A stretch of DNA of 64,000 bases from Anaerolinea sp. (GCA_020047815.1 JAIFNG010000016.1:1-64000); one strand, 5' to 3'. Shown: positions 38,664 to 48,961, numbered from the stretch's first letter. Program-made: numbers and translations. Notes: a model not told the origin generated them from the letters alone.

Positions 38664-39656
38664 CTATTGAGGCTTCTTCGATTTGCGTGTGAAGAACTTC
38701 CACAGACCCCAGATAATCAGTACGGGCGGAGCGAAAATGGGGATGAATACGATGAAAACCCAGATCAGAAAATCTATGATGCCCTGATAGGCGTAAGTAA
38801 CTGCCTTTTTGGCATCTTTAAATGTCTCGCCTGGCTGCCACACATTGGGTGTTGGCGTCGGTGTGGGCGTGGCGAGCAATTCAGGCAATACAGGCTCAAA
38901 ATTGACGGTGAGTGTGGAATAGGCAGAACGGTCCTGCAAATAATTCATCTGCCCCTTGAGTTGTTCTATCTGTGCTTCCACGTTGGAAAGTTCGGTATTG
39001 ATACGGAGAGCTTCATCCGTAGTTTTGGCTTCATCAAGGAAAGATTTGATGCGGTCACGTGTGGCCTCGAGGTTGGAGACCTGTGATTGCAAGTCAACAA
39101 ACTGATTGGTCACATCCTCACCTGAAGCAGTTTCATCAAGGACTTTAAAAGCCAATCCGCGCAGACGGGTGAGGGTTCGCTCAAACTGGTCAACGGGTAT
39201 GCCGATGGTGATGGTGGCATACTTATAATTTTCACCGTCATAATACGGTTGGAACCACACCCGTGAACTGATAATATATCCTCCCATATCCCCAATGGCT
39301 TGCGTGGCGCGATCAATAGCGATATCGGTGTCTTCGACCAACAGCTTAATATCCCCGTTCTTAATGATCATGTGCGAGGAGGCAAATTCACTATTGGGAA
39401 CATTCGCTCCCGTGTTGTATATGGGTACAGGTGAAATATCTGACGAAGGGGCAAGCGGGCCTTTGGCAACTTCCGCCTCACCTCTACTTTCGACCTCTGG
39501 TGCGGAATCCTGCCCAACCGCAAGCATGGGATCTGCCATGGCAGGAGCTTCGGCTATGGCGTATTCTTCGGAAGTTTGTGCAGCGGACCCACAGGCACTA
39601 AGGATCATCAATCCCAACAGCATGATCAAGGCAGGGACATTCAAGCGTGTTTTCAT
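38664..39656 (-). CDS. DUF4349-type lipoprotein
   Basis: Lipobox LMILSACGSAAQ; MIIKNGDIKLLVEDTDIAIDRATQAIGDMGGYIISSRVW; coiled coil; C-terminal TM. Confidence 0.85.
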   Translation of the reverse strand: MKTRLNVPALIMLLGLMILSACGSAAQTSEEYAIAEAPAMADPMLAVGQDSAPEVESRGEAEVAKGPLAPSSDISPVPIYNTGANVPNSEFASSHMIIKNGDIKLLVEDTDIAIDRATQAIGDMGGYIISSRVWFQPYYDGENYKYATITIGIPVDQFERTLTRLRGLAFKVLDETASGEDVTNQFVDLQSQVSNLEATRDRIKSFLDEAKTTDEALRINTELSNVEAQIEQLKGQMNYLQDRSAYSTLTVNFEPVLPELLATPTPTPTPNVWQPGETFKDAKKAVTYAYQGIIDFLIWVFIVFIPIFAPPVLIIWGLWKFFTRKSKKPQ

Positions 39657-39727
39657 CTACTTCTCCTTTTGAATTTTTGTTCGGCGTTACAGGATAGACG
39701 ATGGGCAGGTTGGAATGTTCCCTAAAT

Positions 39728-39761
39728 AAAATAGACCATGGATTCATTCATGGTCTATTTT
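39728..39761 (-). terminator. Intrinsic terminator downstream of the M14 peptidase gene
   Basis: AAAATAGACCATG/CATGGTCTATTTT perfect 13-bp stem, T-rich end on the minus strand. Confidence 0.8.
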
Positions 39762-39767
39762 ATGCTG

Positions 39768-41450
39768 CTATTTTAAAATGACCTCCGCTTTCACTATACC
39801 GGCACGGTCATGCCGGGCGGTGAGTTTCACCTTTGAGCCTTTCTTCGCCTTGACCACCCATTCGAATTTAACGCGGTCTGATGTGCTTTCTTCCATCTCG
39901 TCCACCATGACGGGTTTATAAGCCCGTCCTTCCAATTCGCCAAGTTCCTCGCGTTCCCTGCCTGATTGCAACATCCCGCCTTTGGGCAGGGTAATTTCCA
40001 TAATGACACCGCGTGTTAATTTCTTTTCAAGCGCTTTTTTCGTCACATAGGTGGGGAGCCAGCCTGTATTTTCCACCGTCAGCCGAATACGGAAGGTATC
40101 CACTCCCAGGGCTGTGACACTTGTTTCGTAGAGGTCAAGCTTCGGAGAGATCAGGGCATGCCATACCACCCAATCAGGGAAGAGACTAATTTCCTTCTCC
40201 AAAAACTCAAGCGGGGGATTCGTCCACATGTTCATGAAATCCCAGCCACCCAGTTCCACTTCTCCAAGTTGCGGATGCTTGTGCTTATACCAATTCACGT
40301 ACCCCCTGCCCTTAAGAACTTCATCATTCCACTTGAGCAACTTCATATCTTCTTCAATTGGGTGCTCGCGATACCAGTCAATAAATTTATATTTTTCAAT
40401 GCCTGCCTGCCTTTGCGGACTCCAAAATTCGATTGTCCATGAAAAAACGCCGATATGATCGTAAGTCCATGTGTCAAAACCGCCAGCGATGGTTTGTTTT
40501 GGATGATATCTGAAATCGTGGTATACGGAAATATTGGGGTAACCCGTGATCTCGGTACCTTTATCGCCGATCTTCTGATATGTCCAAAGATCGTCAGTAG
40601 GGAACTCATCATCAGAACGGTCATCGTACGGGCGGAGCAACACACCGCTCATCGTGTGGAAAGACATGGTGCCGGTGATGTTTTTATGTCTGGAAATGAA
40701 TTGCACCAAATTGCGTGCCTCCGGCTCGCTGGTTGGATACTCTCCAGCCCCAGATTGGTCCGCTTCAGGTTTCCACCCAGCTGGAAAGTTGCGATTCAAA
40801 TCCAAGCCCTGCTTTGGGTTGCGCACCTGAATCGTCACCCCGTCATATTTTTTTAGCAAACCTTCGGGCAGAATGCGATAATACTTGCCGCCTGTTTCGA
40901 TCGGATCACGCCGTACCATCAAACGCGGGTCACCCGCATGAGACTTCCAGGCACCGTTGGGATCAGGGATTCGCATTTGTAAGATTCGTTTATCTCCATC
41001 CACGTCCTCACTGATTATCCCATCCAGTGCATCCTCATCATATGGATAAGCACGCGTGCTGGAACGGATGATCTTTGGCTTATCCGCCAGCGCCCATTCC
41101 GCGCCATCGGGGTTGACACGCGGCACGATATAAAATGCACGTGTGTCCAGCGACCGTGTGATAGCCTCATCTTTTTTATAGCGTGTCATCAATGAATGGA
41201 TCAAATATAACGCGGCCGCAGATGCAGTCACTTCGGAGGCGTGAATGTTGCCGTCCACCCAAAATGCGGGTTTATCCAAATCCTCACCGGATCTAAAATT
41301 GGTCGCGGTTACGAGCCATACATCTCGCCCTTCGTGGCTTTTCCCAATCGACTCCACACGGATCAAATTTGGGAACTCCTTCGCATACAATTTCAGGATG
41401 CGTGTGAGTTCAGCATAACGGTAGAAACGATTAAATTTTACGTCTGGCAT
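39768..41450 (-). CDS. M14-family zinc carboxypeptidase
   Basis: GKSHEGRDVWLVTATN; FWVDGNIHASEVTASAAALYLIH (H-x-x-E); VPRVNPDGAEWA; DLNRNFPAGW; WTIEFWSPQ. Confidence 0.92.
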   Translation of the reverse strand: MPDVKFNRFYRYAELTRILKLYAKEFPNLIRVESIGKSHEGRDVWLVTATNFRSGEDLDKPAFWVDGNIHASEVTASAAALYLIHSLMTRYKKDEAITRSLDTRAFYIVPRVNPDGAEWALADKPKIIRSSTRAYPYDEDALDGIISEDVDGDKRILQMRIPDPNGAWKSHAGDPRLMVRRDPIETGGKYYRILPEGLLKKYDGVTIQVRNPKQGLDLNRNFPAGWKPEADQSGAGEYPTSEPEARNLVQFISRHKNITGTMSFHTMSGVLLRPYDDRSDDEFPTDDLWTYQKIGDKGTEITGYPNISVYHDFRYHPKQTIAGGFDTWTYDHIGVFSWTIEFWSPQRQAGIEKYKFIDWYREHPIEEDMKLLKWNDEVLKGRGYVNWYKHKHPQLGEVELGGWDFMNMWTNPPLEFLEKEISLFPDWVVWHALISPKLDLYETSVTALGVDTFRIRLTVENTGWLPTYVTKKALEKKLTRGVIMEITLPKGGMLQSGREREELGELEGRAYKPVMVDEMEESTSDRVKFEWVVKAKKGSKVKLTARHDRAGIVKAEVILK

Positions 41451-41476
41451 GAGAGTCTCCTTTTATCGAATAATAA

Positions 41477-41508
41477 AGACCCTAAAATTTCAATAAACTT
41501 TAGGGTCT
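41477..41508 (-). terminator. Intrinsic terminator overlapping the 3' end of the glycosyltransferase gene
   Basis: AGACCCTAAA/TTTAGGGTCT perfect 10-bp stem; minus strand continues TTATTATT; the TGA stop (41490-41492) lies in the loop. Confidence 0.75.
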
Positions 41509-42701
41509 GAAATGATCTGCTCCAGCAGGTGTACCAGTTTTTCTCCGATAACTGCGCGGCTAAAATTCTCTTCCAAATATCCGCGTCCTCTCAATCCCAT
41601 TGCGCGTTTTTGCTCGGCATTTGTGGCGAGCTTTTGAATGGCTGCGGCAATTTCTTCCGCATTGCCAGGCGCTGCAAAAACTCCACAGCCGGCAGCCTCA
41701 ACCACTTCACGGATTACACCGTCAATGGCGAGCACTATAGGTCTGCCCGCAGCCATATAATCGAAAACCTTGTTCGGGTAGGTTGTCTTATATTCGTCAA
41801 GCGGTTTGAGGATTGCAATACACACATCCGCGCCAGCCAGCGCAAACGCCATCTCAGCCTTTGGTAAGGAAGGCAGAAAGGTTACATTCGATAGTTGCAT
41901 TTCTTTTGCCCGTGTGATTAAGGCGTTTTTTTCCTTACCATCGCCGAGAAAAACAATTTGAAGATCTTTAATATTCGCCAATAAGCGGGCGGCGTCCAGA
42001 ATGACATTCAAATCATTAGACATGCCATGGGCACCTGCATACAATGCAATAAATTTATTATCAAGACAATTGGCTTTTCGGAATAATTCTCCGCTATCGG
42101 CTGGATCGAACATGGATGGGTCTGCGCCATTGGGAATCAATTCCACGCGCCTTGCCCCCCGACTGGTAACTGAATGTAAAAAACCCGGGCTATTGACCAT
42201 CACTTGATCTGCACGACGGTATAGGAATCGCTCCAACCATTCAGAGAGGAAAATCAAAACCGGGTTGGTAAGCACCCCGACCGCAATTGCGAATTGGGGC
42301 CAAAGATCACGTACCTCGAACAAAAATTTTGCCCCTTTAATTCGTGCCAACGCCCAGGCGGTCACTCCCTGAAAAATGGGCGGTGAAGTGCCCCAAACAA
42401 GGTCGACATTATCAACCCCCAGACCGATCCAAAAAGATGAAAACATAAATGAAAAAAACGCAAGGATGCGATGAACAAAAGACTTGTGATGCGCATCATA
42501 AACCGCCGCACGCAAAATCGTCACACCGTCCGTTTCTGAGTTTGTCTGGCTGGTATGACTTCCCGTAATATAACTGACCGGCGAAGCGACCACCGTTACT
42601 TTATGTCCGAGACCAGTGAGAAGGCGTGCAAACTCATGGTGACGTGTGCCGCCCGGTTCATTGAGGGATGCAAATGCCTGGTGAATGATAAGGATGTGCA
42701 T
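41490..42701 (-). CDS. Glycosyltransferase family 4 protein
   Basis: MHILIIHQAFASLNEPGGTRHHEFARLLTGLGHKVTVVASP; RVELIPNGADPSMFDP; PLDEYKTTYPNKVFDYMAAGRPIVLAIDG. Confidence 0.93.
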   Translation of the reverse strand: MHILIIHQAFASLNEPGGTRHHEFARLLTGLGHKVTVVASPVSYITGSHTSQTNSETDGVTILRAAVYDAHHKSFVHRILAFFSFMFSSFWIGLGVDNVDLVWGTSPPIFQGVTAWALARIKGAKFLFEVRDLWPQFAIAVGVLTNPVLIFLSEWLERFLYRRADQVMVNSPGFLHSVTSRGARRVELIPNGADPSMFDPADSGELFRKANCLDNKFIALYAGAHGMSNDLNVILDAARLLANIKDLQIVFLGDGKEKNALITRAKEMQLSNVTFLPSLPKAEMAFALAGADVCIAILKPLDEYKTTYPNKVFDYMAAGRPIVLAIDGVIREVVEAAGCGVFAAPGNAEEIAAAIQKLATNAEQKRAMGLRGRGYLEENFSRAVIGEKLVHLLEQIISDPKVY

Positions 42702-42766
42702 TGGGAAAGGCTAATAAAAAGAATGGCAGATAAAAAGGTTTTCCGTGATTCAAAAAGCCACAAGGG

Positions 42767-43207
42767 TCATGGTTTCCCAATAATTATAACTGGCTCTGAA
42801 TGCCAGCCTTCCACCGCAGACTGAACGACCAGTTCCGCCAATTCATGCGGCACAACATTGTTGTCTGGTACATCAGCCAGCGGCATCCAGATCGGATAAT
42901 ATGTTCCATGAATTGGATTGTATTCCCCGTATTCTTCACCTGTACCAGAACCAAATTCTCCACCAACCCCCTCAACCAAAAAATAATGCTGCACCTTTTC
43001 ACCAAAATGCACCTCGGCCGCCTTTTGTTTGATCACCACAAAGAGGCCTAATTCTTCCTTCGCTTCGCGAATCGCAGCTTCTTGCAGACTCTCTCCCTCG
43101 TCCACTCCACCGCCCGGAAAGGAAAAATAATGTCCATCCAACCGATGCCGTTCGATAAGCGCAAGATTGCCATCCTTTATCAGGATAATGCCGGACCGTG
43201 TCCTCAA
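42767..43207 (-). CDS. NUDIX hydrolase
   Basis: NUDIX box GGGVDEGESLQEAAIREAKEELGL. Confidence 0.95.
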   Translation of the reverse strand: MRTRSGIILIKDGNLALIERHRLDGHYFSFPGGGVDEGESLQEAAIREAKEELGLFVVIKQKAAEVHFGEKVQHYFLVEGVGGEFGSGTGEEYGEYNPIHGTYYPIWMPLADVPDNNVVPHELAELVVQSAVEGWHSEPVIIIGKP

Positions 43208-44136
43208 GTGTACACCTCCCCTTTCAGCAGTTCACGGGTCTTAACCACATCCTCCTGGATTTTCCAGATCAATGCCTCAACAGAATTAAATTTTAATTCA
43301 TTACGGATGCGGGATACGAATTCCAGTTTGACCTGCTGTCCATAAATATCGCGGTCAAAATCCAGCAGGTAGGCTTCGAGGCTTGGAGTCTGCCTTTCTG
43401 GTGTAAAGGTGGGGTTAAAACCAATATTTGTGGCAGCCATAAATTTTTCATCACCAAGGTGTGCCCAACAAGCATAAATTCCGTTGGAAGGGATGGCTTT
43501 TTGTCGTGGATAATCAATATTGGCTGTGGGAAAGTTAATAGTCCGCCCACGTCCCGCTCCACGGATGACTTCCCCACCAAGGGGATAGTGGTACCCAAGC
43601 AGCTTGGCAGCTTCAGTGACATTTCCAGTACCAACAAGTTTTCGGATTTCTGTCGAGGAGACCACGCCGCTTTCGTCGCTGATGGCATTAATGACTTCAA
43701 CACCGTATCCCAACTCCCTGCCAATTTCTGTCAGACGAGTTGCATTACCTTCACGCCCTTTCCCAAGAGCGAAGTCATAACCGATCAGCAGTTGCTTAAT
43801 ATCAAGCGCCTGCTTGATACGGTACATATACTCCATTGCAGTGAGTGCTGCCAGGTCGCGAGTGAAGGGTTGGGTGATGACAATATCCACCCCGAGACCG
43901 CCCAGCAGACAAGCCCTTTCGTCTGGTGTGGTTAAGCATTTGATCTCCTGTCCTGACAGAACGCTGGCAGGGTGGGGCTCAAAAGTTAACAGCACAGCTG
44001 GCACATGATTTTCATGTGCATTTGTAGTCAGCTTGCGGATAATCTCGCGGTGTCCACGATGAATGCCATCAAAGACGCCAATAGTCAACCACGCATTTTT
44101 TTCGAAAACTTCTTCAAGAGAGTGATAATGTCGCAT
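43204..44136 (-). CDS. ribF: Bifunctional riboflavin kinase / FAD synthetase
   Basis: LTIGVFDGIHRGHREIIRKL; YDFALGKGREGN; GRGRTINFPTANIDYPRQKAIPSNGIYACWAHL. Confidence 0.95.
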   Translation of the reverse strand: MRHYHSLEEVFEKNAWLTIGVFDGIHRGHREIIRKLTTNAHENHVPAVLLTFEPHPASVLSGQEIKCLTTPDERACLLGGLGVDIVITQPFTRDLAALTAMEYMYRIKQALDIKQLLIGYDFALGKGREGNATRLTEIGRELGYGVEVINAISDESGVVSSTEIRKLVGTGNVTEAAKLLGYHYPLGGEVIRGAGRGRTINFPTANIDYPRQKAIPSNGIYACWAHLGDEKFMAATNIGFNPTFTPERQTPSLEAYLLDFDRDIYGQQVKLEFVSRIRNELKFNSVEALIWKIQEDVVKTRELLKGEVYT

Positions 44137-44141
44137 AGGAT

Positions 44142-44164
44142 AAAAAAGCCGCCTGGCGGCGGCT
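44142..44164 (-). terminator. Intrinsic terminator/attenuator immediately upstream of ribF
   Basis: Minus strand: AGCCGCC-gcca-GGCGGCT followed by TTTTTT, ending 5 nt before the ribF ATG. Confidence 0.75.
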
Positions 44165-44264
44165 ATATGTCATTGCAAGGAGAGCGCTCTCCCCAATGAA
44201 GTAATCTCCTTAATAATTGGAAATCACTTCGGGCAAAGGCAAATACGACCTCGCAATGACATAT
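44165..44264. repeat. ~100-bp MITE-like inverted-repeat element (copy A)
   Basis: ATATGTCATTGCAAGG ... CCTCGCAATGACATAT terminal inverted repeats (15 of 16 matches); internal GAAGTAATCTCC/GGAAATCACTTC imperfect inverted pair. Confidence 0.75.
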
Positions 44265-44266
44265 TT

Positions 44267-45190
44267 TTAATCTGAAGTGAAAAAGACTTTCCTGGGTTGC
44301 CACTCACGCGAGCCATCTTCATTTACGGTGATTTCCATCAGTGCCACCAACTCACCCTGTGTACTGACACCACGCACCTTGGTCTCAGCCGGCTCGCCGA
44401 CAACCTTAACACGATGACCGTGACGAACACCTTCGACCTCGTCTGGATTAAGTTCTATGGCGGGCCAATCCCCGAGGGCCTCGGCGGCTGGGATCAAGTA
44501 TTGATACCAGTTGCCAGCGGTGAAGGCTTCCTGCAATTTCCGCAGTGGGACCGAATCACGCAGGGAGAATCTTCCGCTCTTGGTACGACGCAAGCCGACG
44601 AGATAGGCACCACAACCAAGCATCACACCCAGATCATTCGCAAGCGAACGGACATAGGTACCGGAAGAGCAATGCACATCGATCACCACTTCGGGCGGCG
44701 CCCACTCCAGCACTTCCAGATGGTGAACAGTGATCTTACGTGGAGCTAATTCAACTTCTTCACCTTCCCGCGCCATTTCGTAGGCTTTGCGGCCCTGTAC
44801 CTTTACCGCAGAATAGGGTGGCGGGGTCTGTTCAATTTCGCCCACAAAAGTTTGCAGGGCTGCTTCAAATTGCGTTTCAGTAACATTGAGGGGATCTTTT
44901 GAAAGAGTCACCTTGCCTTCTGCATCGAAGGTGTCTGTCGAGCCTCCCAAACGAATAATCGCTTGATATCGTTTATCAGAAGCAGATACATATTCGCTCA
45001 AACGCACAGCTGGTCCAACGAGAATGACCAATACGCCAGAAGCGCGCGGGTCCAACGTACCAGTATGTCCTGCACGGCGCAGACCGGTTCCATTTCGAAT
45101 TGCCTGCACCACATCATGTGATGTCATGCCTACGGGTTTATCTACAACAAGAGCACCTGAAATGGCATTCTTAATATCCTGACTGTTCAT
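44267..45190 (-). CDS. truB: tRNA pseudouridine(55) synthase
   Basis: ALVVDKPVGMTSHDVVQAIRNGTGLRRAGHTGTLDPRASGVLVI; PPPYSAVKVQGRKAYEMAREGE; CSSGTYVRSLANDLG. Confidence 0.97.
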   Translation of the reverse strand: MNSQDIKNAISGALVVDKPVGMTSHDVVQAIRNGTGLRRAGHTGTLDPRASGVLVILVGPAVRLSEYVSASDKRYQAIIRLGGSTDTFDAEGKVTLSKDPLNVTETQFEAALQTFVGEIEQTPPPYSAVKVQGRKAYEMAREGEEVELAPRKITVHHLEVLEWAPPEVVIDVHCSSGTYVRSLANDLGVMLGCGAYLVGLRRTKSGRFSLRDSVPLRKLQEAFTAGNWYQYLIPAAEALGDWPAIELNPDEVEGVRHGHRVKVVGEPAETKVRGVSTQGELVALMEITVNEDGSREWQPRKVFFTSD

Positions 45191-45282
45191 GCTATATTCC
45201 TCCTTAATCGTTCACATCCCTATTATGACAAAAAAAGTCGTATTTTGCAATAGTGCCAATGTGCCACCTGCATGCATTGATA

Positions 45283-46239
45283 TTACAGATTCAACATCTC
45301 GCGTGTGACCTTGAGGACTTCCTTTTGGACATCCGCCAATGAGCCTTCGATATCTGCTCCTGCGGCGGCGGCGTGGCCTCCGCCTTTGAAGTGTTTTGCG
45401 ACTTTTGAAACATCGACTCCCGCTTCCAATGCGCGCCAGGAAATTTTAACATGATGATTGGACTGCTCTACAAATACCATGCCGATCTTATTCCCATTTA
45501 TGGCTGAGATCATATTGATGAGGTCTGCATCATCGTTACCACTGTAACCGGATGTTCTGCGGTCTGTAAGAGTGAGCGTACCCCAAACAATATCGTTTTT
45601 GCTTTGCAGGCTGGAAAGTCCCGCTCCCCAGTATTTCGCGGCAGGGAATGTCTTTCGCACCAGTGAGTGCATGTAAATTTCCGGCATATCCACACCCGTT
45701 TCCATAAGGGTCGCAGCTTGACGCAGCGCCTCCGGCGTTACGTTGGATGTACGGAAGCCCAGCGTGTCTGTGATGATGCCGGTTAATAGCGCGGCAGCAA
45801 TTGGCTGGGTGATCGTGAAACCCCATGTTGGCAGGTGATTGGTAAGGATGGCGGAAGTAGCGACTTCATCTGCCTCAATCAGGTTTATTTTTCCATATTT
45901 TTCATTTGTCTTGTGGTGATCAATGTTGATGTCGGGTTGCCCGAAATTCTCAAAGATGCTTCCCGTACGTTTGAAATCCGCACAATCAACAGTGATGAAC
46001 GTATCGTGTCCGCCCTTTGGTTCCTTCTCAATGAATTTGCTTCCTTCAAGATATTTGAAAGAGGAAGGCACACCATCTGCCAGGATCATTTGCACTGATT
46101 TACCGGCATTATGCAAGGCCAAACCAAGCCCGAGCAATGACCCAATTGCATCCCCATCTGGTCGAACATGCGAAGCGATGACAACTTTTTTCGCCTCTCC
46201 CAACCTATCTTTTATCTCCCCTGAAAATTGACTGTCCAC
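45283..46239 (-). CDS. nrnA: DHH-family bifunctional oligoribonuclease/PAP phosphatase (NrnA-like), GTG start
   Basis: VVIASHVRPDGDAIGSLLGLGLAL; FITVDCADFKRTG; NIDHHKTNEKYG; FKGGGHAAAAGADI. Confidence 0.92.
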   Translation of the reverse strand: MDSQFSGEIKDRLGEAKKVVIASHVRPDGDAIGSLLGLGLALHNAGKSVQMILADGVPSSFKYLEGSKFIEKEPKGGHDTFITVDCADFKRTGSIFENFGQPDINIDHHKTNEKYGKINLIEADEVATSAILTNHLPTWGFTITQPIAAALLTGIITDTLGFRTSNVTPEALRQAATLMETGVDMPEIYMHSLVRKTFPAAKYWGAGLSSLQSKNDIVWGTLTLTDRRTSGYSGNDDADLINMISAINGNKIGMVFVEQSNHHVKISWRALEAGVDVSKVAKHFKGGGHAAAAGADIEGSLADVQKEVLKVTREMLNL

Positions 46240-46304
46240 TTATGTTAATCCTCCATTTTGTTTTTATGCAAATAGGGGGTGCATTGGAAACGCACCCCCT
46301 AAAA

Positions 46305-46661
46305 TTATTTCTTTTCTTTTAATCTTAACCCAGCCAGAACCTTTTCGATGTGATCTGCATTTTCCGGCGTGGGGTCCCAGTGAAATCGCAATCTTGGAAA
46401 GGCGCGCAGTTCGACTTTCGAAGCAAGGATCCTTCTAAAGAAACCGGAAGCGGACTCAAGCCCTGCCAAAATTTCCGCAGAGCGTTGTGCGCCTTCGATT
46501 GCCGAAACGTAAATATCAGCGAAAGCAAGTTCTTTATCAATTTTCACATCTGTTATGAAAATATGGTGCAAGCGCGGGTCATTAACTTCACGGATAAGCA
46601 ATTCCGAAAGCTCCTGGCGAACGCGATCTGCGATACGTTGTAAACGAATTCCTGATGGCAT
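46305..46661 (-). CDS. rbfA: Ribosome-binding factor A
   Basis: IADRVRQELSELLIREVNDPRLHHIFITDVKIDKELAFADIYVS. Confidence 0.93.
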   Translation of the reverse strand: MPSGIRLQRIADRVRQELSELLIREVNDPRLHHIFITDVKIDKELAFADIYVSAIEGAQRSAEILAGLESASGFFRRILASKVELRAFPRLRFHWDPTPENADHIEKVLAGLRLKEKK

Positions 46662-46676
46662 ATTATTAACTCACCT

Positions 46677-46766
46677 ACCGTCGCTGTACAGAAGATGATC
46701 CATCCGATGAATCAACATTAAGTGGGATTCCTTCTGGTGGGATTGCATTATCCTCGCAGAGACGGT
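46677..46766. repeat. Degenerate MITE-like inverted repeat (copy C, rbfA-infB gap)
   Basis: Left ACCGTCGCTGT vs right CTCGCAGAGACGGT (rc ACCGTCTCTGCGAG); contains GGGATTGCATTATCCTCGCAGAGAC similar to copies A/B. Confidence 0.45.
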
Positions 46767-46785
46767 GTTATTTTTACGATTTGCG

Positions 46786-48552
46786 TTATTCAACAACATA
46801 ACAAACCAAGTGATCCCCAGCTTGAATGTCGTTGAAACTTTTAAAGCCAACACCGCACTCATAACCCTGACGGATTTCTTTCACATCCTCTTTTTCGTGA
46901 CGCAGGGAGGAAAGATCGCCTTCATAGATCATATCTGCTCCACGGAAGAGTCTTACACGCGCACCACGTTTTAATTCACCATCAATCACCTTGCACCCTG
47001 CAACCTTGCCAAATTTGGAGGCAGAGAACACATCCAACACCTGGGCTCGCCCAAGGATCTTTTCAACCAACTTGGGCTCGAGCATGCCTGTAAGTGCCTT
47101 CTCAATATCCTCGGTCATACGGTAGATGATTTCGTACAGCCGGATATCCACACCTTCTTTTTCAGCCAACCGTCGACCGTCCACGTCCGCCTGCACATTA
47201 AAGCCAATGATAATCGCTTTTGATGCGGCGGCAAGCATTACATCATTATTTCCGATGTTGCCTGTCTCAGCGTGAAGGATGTGCAAGCCGATCTCGCCTT
47301 CGCCGAGTTTATTCAATTCGTTAACGATTGGGTCAAGCGAACCCTGCACATCGGCTTTGATAATCAGGTTGAGACCCTTTGCTTCACCAGCCTGCACATT
47401 GGCAAATAAATCTTCAAGCGAGACTTTCTTCTTCGTTTGTGATAATGTCTTCGCAGCATCCATACGTTCCGAGACAATACTGCGCGCCTCTTTTTCAGAA
47501 CTCACAACCTGAAAAATATCCCCGGCCGCGGGCATGCCGCTTAATCCCATCACCGCTACAGGCGTGGAGGGGCCTGCTTTCTTGATCGTCTTACCTTTGT
47601 AGTCTGTAATGGCACGCAGCTTGCCGTAGGAAGTTCCTGCAACAACAATATCACCCGCTTCCAGGGTTCCATTTTGAACAAGCAAAGTTGCCATTACGCC
47701 TTTGGATTTATCCAACTCGGCTTCAATAACGGTACCGATGACTTTTCCACCGGGATTAGCTTTGATCTCGTTGCTGTCGGCAACAAGCAGAATACCTTCC
47801 AGCAGATCATCAATGCCCTGCTTTTGCTTTGCTGAAACAGGCACTACCATCGTAGAACCACCCCAGTCATCGGGAACAAGTTCAAGTTCAGCCAGCTGCT
47901 GTTTGACACGGTCAGGGTTGGCATTGGCCTTATCCACCTTATTTAATGCCACCATCAAAGGAACACGCGCTGCTTTTGCATGAGCAATGGCTTCACGAGT
48001 TTGGGGCATGACCCCATCGTCGGCGGCAACCACCAGCACAACAATATCTGCGCCTTGTGCACCGCGCGCACGCATTTGAGTAAATGCAGCGTGACCGGGG
48101 GTATCCAAAAACGTGATCAGACGTCCCTTCTTCTCCACCTGGTATGCGCCAATATGCTGAGTGATTCCGCCTGCCTCCCCTGCGGCAACTTCAGTTTGAC
48201 GAATGGCATCCAAAAGACTGGTCTTACCATGATCCACATGCCCCAAAATAGTGACGACCGGCGGGCGTGCTTTTAATAAGGCGCTATTTTCTCCAGCGAT
48301 CATTTGACGCCAGTGGGGTACTTCCCCCGCTTCTTCCTTGCTTGATTCTTCTACTGCTTCAAGCACAGCCTCCAGGCCATATTCACCCAACACAATTGCG
48401 GCGGTATCAAAATCTACATTCTGGTTGATCGTTGCCATGACCCCGTTTGACATCAATTTTTTGATCAGGTCAATCGGGGATTTTCCGATTTTCAACGCCA
48501 GGTCGCGAATCACGATGTTGGCGGGTAATTCAATTTTATTTCCGTTGCTGCT
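46786..48552 (-). CDS. infB: Translation initiation factor IF-2 (short N-terminus)
   Basis: [58 protein letters not shown]. Confidence 0.97.
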   Translation of the reverse strand, partial: SSNGNKIELPANIVIRDLALKIGKSPIDLIKKLMSNGVMATINQNVDFDTAAIVLGEYGLEAVLEAVEESSKEEAGEVPHWRQMIAGENSALLKARPPVVTILGHVDHGKTSLLDAIRQTEVAAGEAGGITQHIGAYQVEKKGRLITFLDTPGHAAFTQMRARGAQGADIVVLVVAADDGVMPQTREAIAHAKAARVPLMVALNKVDKANANPDRVKQQLAELELVPDDWGGSTMVVPVSAKQKQGIDDLLEGILLVADSNEIKANPGGKVIGTVIEAELDKSKGVMATLLVQNGTLEAGDIVVAGTSYGKLRAITDYKGKTIKKAGPSTPVAVMGLSGMPAAGDIFQVVSSEKEARSIVSERMDAAKTLSQTKKKVSLEDLFANVQAGEAKGLNLIIKADVQGSLDPIVNELNKLGEGEIGLHILHAETGNIGNNDVMLAAASKAIIIGFNVQADVDGRRLAEKEGVDIRLYEIIYRMTEDIEKALTGMLEPKLVEKILGRAQVLDVFSASKFGKVAGCKVIDGELKRGARVRLFRGADMIYEGDLSSLRHEKEDVKEIRQGYECGVGFKSFNDIQAGDHLVCYVVE

Positions 48553-48649
48553 CATAAGCCACCTCCTTCTGGTTTGCACATCTCAATAATAAAGATATGC
48601 ACATTACTTTCTTCCACAACAAGATGCTTGCGAGCGAGTGGCTAGTCGT

Positions 48650-48961
48650 TCACATGGCTTTATCCGTTGGTTCTGCAGGAAGAGTCTTCATAAACTCTTC
48701 CAGACGGGCGCGGTCATCCGCGGTTAATTCCGATTTAAGCGCATGAGCCAGGGCACCTTTCATGCCGCGTACCCAGCACTCATGTTTATCGTGCAGGTAG
48801 GCTCCTCTTCCAGCCACTTTGCCACCAGGGTCCACCCGCACACCATCCGCCGCGCGGACGATGCGCACCATTTGTCGTTTGGGCAAAACTTCGCGGCATC
48901 CCACGCAGGTCCGCTGGGGTACATGCTTCACACGTTGGACAGGTTTCTTAGTCACCTTCAA
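48650..48961 (-). CDS. ylxR: YlxR (DUF448) RNA-binding protein
   Basis: PQRTCVGCREVLPKRQMVRIVRAADGVRVDPGGKVAGRGAYLH. Confidence 0.93.
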   Translation of the reverse strand: MKVTKKPVQRVKHVPQRTCVGCREVLPKRQMVRIVRAADGVRVDPGGKVAGRGAYLHDKHECWVRGMKGALAHALKSELTADDRARLEEFMKTLPAEPTDKAM

